Below are positions 14,182 through 15,900 of a DNA stretch of 15,900 nucleotides, piece after piece. Both the position numbers and the translations under genes were made by a program. Source of the stretch: an uncultured Clostridia bacterium. Lineage in GTDB: Bacteria; Bacillota; Clostridia; Peptostreptococcales; Anaerovoracaceae. The DNA lies in NCBI GenBank assembly GCA_937889655.1, contig CALBZG010000199.1, positions 1 to 15,900 of the forward strand. Reading direction: 5' to 3'. Position 1 is the first letter of the stretch, and each line of letters starts with the position of its first letter. The notes below the pieces were generated by a model, which saw only the letters and a list, made by a program, of their open reading frames with translations, searched no databases and was not told where the DNA came from.

Positions 14182-14826
14182 TTAGCCTTCGTTCCTCAGC
14201 ACGCTTTCAATTTTATAATTGTGCTCGATAAGCTTTTTTTCGATGGGTTCAGTATTGAGTGTATTGGTCCTGATCACAACATCGCTTCTGCCGTCGCTCC
14301 CCCGATATACCGCAACGTGTGTAATGTTTGAATCGAAGGATTCAAACACTTCCGCGATGTCCGCAAGAGCGCCGGGCACATCGTTTGCCTGTACCGTGAT
14401 CCTGCTGCCGACGTCTCTGAACCCCAGGATTTCAATAAACGCCTCAAATATATCACTTTCCGTGATGATTCCTACTAGTTTGCCTTCCTTTATTACCACC
14501 AGTGCGCCGACTTTGTTGTCCCTCATCAGCACAGCAGCCTCTTCAAGCAAGGCGTCCGGAGAAATGCCTATGACATTTTTCGTCATGGCATCTTTGACTT
14601 TGGCTTTCGACAATAGATAGTTCAATTCAAAAATGCTGAGAGTGGTGGCTTTCGTCGGGGTTACCTTCTGAAGGTCGTTCTGGGTGACCAGGCCAACGAC
14701 CTTTTCGCCGTCAACCACCGGAACTCTTTTCAGATTTTTCTCGCGCATCAGCTCGACCACCTCGCTTATTGACGCATCAGAAGCTATAGTGAATGGGTTT
14801 GCTGTCATTCTGTTTTTAACATACAT
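14182..14826 (-). CDS. CBS-CBS-ACT regulatory protein (AcuB-like)
   Basis: This 214-residue soluble protein has two CBS domains and a C-terminal ACT-like domain. The first CBS spans about residues 1-60 (VKNRMTANPFTIASDASISE ... RVPVVDGEKVVGLVTQNDL), and the second about 75-130 (VKDAMTKNVIGISPDALLEEA ... LVVIKEGKLVGIITESDI). The ACT-like domain covers about 140-205 (ITVQANDVPGALADIAEVFE). CBS pairs bind adenosine nucleotides, and ACT domains often bind amino acids. It starts one base after the livF stop, so it may sense or control the amino-acid uptake system; this is inferred. The ATG at 14826 is preferred over the GTG at 14835, which lies within AGGAGGTG. AcuB of Bacillus has the same architecture, but its function is not settled. 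Confidence 0.9.
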   Translation of the reverse strand: MYVKNRMTANPFTIASDASISEVVELMREKNLKRVPVVDGEKVVGLVTQNDLQKVTPTKATTLSIFELNYLLSKAKVKDAMTKNVIGISPDALLEEAAVLMRDNKVGALVVIKEGKLVGIITESDIFEAFIEILGFRDVGSRITVQANDVPGALADIAEVFESFDSNITHVAVYRGSDGRSDVVIRTNTLNTEPIEKKLIEHNYKIESVLRNEG

Positions 14827-14827
14827 A

Positions 14828-15535
14828 CTACTCACCTCCTAAATAAGCATTTTTAATTTGGTCGCTCTTGGCCAGCTCTTCACCGGTCCCGCTGATAACG
14901 ATGGTGCCGGTTTCAATGACGTATGCCCTATCCGCTATGGAAAGTGCCATGTTGGCATTTTGCTCCACAAGCAATACGGTGGTGCCGCTTTTATTGATAT
15001 CTTTCACTATTTCAAAGATCTCCCGCACAAGCAACGGTGCGAGACCCATGGAAGGCTCGTCCAATAAAAGGATTTTCGGTTTTGACATCAAGGCTCTTCC
15101 CATAGCCAGCATCTGCTGCTCTCCACCGGACAGGGTGCCTGCTAATTGTTTCTTTCTTTGTCCGAGAATGGGAAAACGGTCGAAGACATTGTCCATGTCT
15201 CTTTTGATCTGGGCCTTGTCATTCCTCAAAAAAGCTCCGAGCTCCAAATTTTCAAGCACGCTCATAGGCGGGAATATTCTCCTGCCCTCCGGAACTTGTG
15301 AAATTCCAAGTTCAACTCTTCGCTGGGCGTTTACGTTAGCAAGGTCCTCTCCATGGAGCAATATCTGTCCGCTGGTGGCCTTGATCAAACCGGAGATCGT
15401 CCTGAGGGTGGTGGTCTTCCCCGCGCCGTTGGCTCCGATCAGGGTTACGATCTCACCCTCGTTTACCTTCAATGAAATATCTTTCAGAGCATGGATCACG
15501 CCATAATGTACATGAAGATTTTTTATCTCAAGCAT
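14828..15535 (-). CDS. livF: Branched-chain amino-acid ABC transporter ATPase LivF
   Basis: This 235-residue ATPase is one of the two cytosolic ATP-binding subunits of the high-affinity leucine/isoleucine/valine importer. It starts MLEIKNLHVHYGVIHALKDISL, as LivF proteins do. Walker A GANGAGKTT is at 34-42, the signature LSGGEQQ at 134-140, Walker B ILLLDEP at 154-160 followed by SMGLAP, and a LivF-type VEQNANMAL near residue 183. The ATG at 15535 has GGAGG nine bases upstream; the in-frame ATG at 15544 touches that ribosome binding site and is unlikely. The start overlaps the livG stop by eight bases, and the stop is one base before the CBS gene, so all three are likely co-translated. Confidence 0.94.
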   Translation of the reverse strand: MLEIKNLHVHYGVIHALKDISLKVNEGEIVTLIGANGAGKTTTLRTISGLIKATSGQILLHGEDLANVNAQRRVELGISQVPEGRRIFPPMSVLENLELGAFLRNDKAQIKRDMDNVFDRFPILGQRKKQLAGTLSGGEQQMLAMGRALMSKPKILLLDEPSMGLAPLLVREIFEIVKDINKSGTTVLLVEQNANMALSIADRAYVIETGTIVISGTGEELAKSDQIKNAYLGGE

Positions 15536-15900
15536 TGCTGACATCCTCCCCCAAGTATGCTTCTATGACCCGCTTATTCGACCTGATTTCTTCAGGCTTT
15601 CCTGCTGCAAGCAGCGTCCCGTAATCCAGAACATAGATCCTCTCACAGATCTTCATGACCAGAGACATGTCGTGCTCGATAAGCAGGATCGTAAGATTGA
15701 ATTTTTCCCTGATCCAGGAAATTGTTTCCGTCAATCTTGCCGTTTCGTTTGGATTCATCCCCGCCGCAGGCTCATCCAGAAGGAGCAGTGTCGGTTCAGT
15801 GGCCAGTGCTCTTGCTATCTCAAGATGCCGCTGCTCTCCGTATGGGAGGTTCTTGGCCAGTTCGTTTTGAATCTTGTTCAAGTCAAAGATCGCCAGGAAA
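15528..15900 (-). CDS. livG: Branched-chain amino-acid ABC transporter ATPase LivG, C-terminal part (5' end outside window)
   Basis: This is the end of LivG, partner ATPase of LivF. The frame stays open to the window edge and has no credible start inside it. Visible are the LivG-type signature LPYGEQRHLEIARALA, Walker B LLLLDEPAAGMNPNE, the switch histidine in LLIEHDMSLVM and the tail YVLDYGTLLAAGKPEEIR with a final VIEAYLGED, all normal for the family. The stop overlaps livF. The permease genes livH and livM and the binding-protein gene are expected upstream, beyond 15900. Members of the Liv family can carry other substrates such as amides or urea, so the branched-chain amino acid label is by family. 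Confidence 0.92.
   Translation of the reverse strand, partial: FLAIFDLNKIQNELAKNLPYGEQRHLEIARALATEPTLLLLDEPAAGMNPNETARLTETISWIREKFNLTILLIEHDMSLVMKICERIYVLDYGTLLAAGKPEEIRSNKRVIEAYLGEDVSNA

Noticed and set aside
14868..15506. 212-residue open frame on the + strand
   Set aside because: It is antisense to livF, rich in Ser and Pro as shadows of ABC ATPases usually are, and has no domain.
1..15900. CRISPR array, insertion sequence, phage genes, tRNA or rRNA genes
   Set aside because: No regularly spaced repeats, transposase or integrase motifs, terminal inverted repeats or stable-RNA sequences were seen on either strand.

Overview
The window reads as a chromosomal segment of a low-to-moderate GC anaerobic Firmicute, most likely a Clostridia/Tissierellia-type amino-acid fermenter. 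Support for this: a complete six-subunit Rnf complex in the clostridial order C-D-G-E-A-B, a LivG/LivF-type branched-chain amino-acid ABC transporter, lipoboxes on secreted proteins, strong AGGAGG-type ribosome binding sites, and AT-rich intergenic promoters. No phage, IS element, CRISPR array, rRNA or tRNA gene was seen. The genus cannot be fixed from the sequence alone.

Layout. 1-470 (+): 3' end of an ABC-F ATPase with a perfect-palindrome terminator. 578-859 (-): small GNAT-like acetyltransferase with a 12-bp palindrome over its promoter region. 1029-1466 (+): DUF1285-like protein. 1491-7984 (-): five tightly packed genes, in transcription order a BaiN/HI0933-type flavoprotein, an acyltransferase-3-like membrane protein, a PaaK/CapK-like adenylate-forming ligase, a PstS-like substrate-binding lipoprotein and a lipoprotein with two DUF3298/RsiV-like repeats. 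The last four overlap each other by 10 to 23 bases. 8136-8252 (-): an unlisted 38-codon small gene with a near-ideal ribosome binding site and its own likely terminator. 8378-13888 (-): rseC followed by rnfCDGEAB, with a promoter of good consensus upstream of rseC and a strand-specific terminator after rnfB. 14098-15900 (-): end of livG, then livF and a CBS-CBS-ACT regulatory protein, closed by a 14-bp perfect hairpin.

How the parts work together. RnfABCDEG couples ferredoxin oxidation and NAD+ reduction to ion export, and RseC is a known genomic companion of Rnf/Rsx. The liv genes would supply branched-chain amino acids for such a metabolism, and the CBS-ACT protein looks like a ligand sensor tied to that uptake system. 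The most unusual unit is the four-gene overlapping cluster at 1491-6684. It joins a cytosolic acid-activating enzyme, a membrane acyltransferase and two surface lipoproteins, which suggests (by inference only) an undescribed cell-envelope acylation or sensing system.

Several start sites were moved downstream from the longest open frame, because the outermost GTG or ATG lies inside or directly against the Shine-Dalgarno sequence (rnfC, rnfE, rnfB, livF, the CBS gene). The rseC start was moved because only the inner ATG has a well-spaced ribosome binding site.
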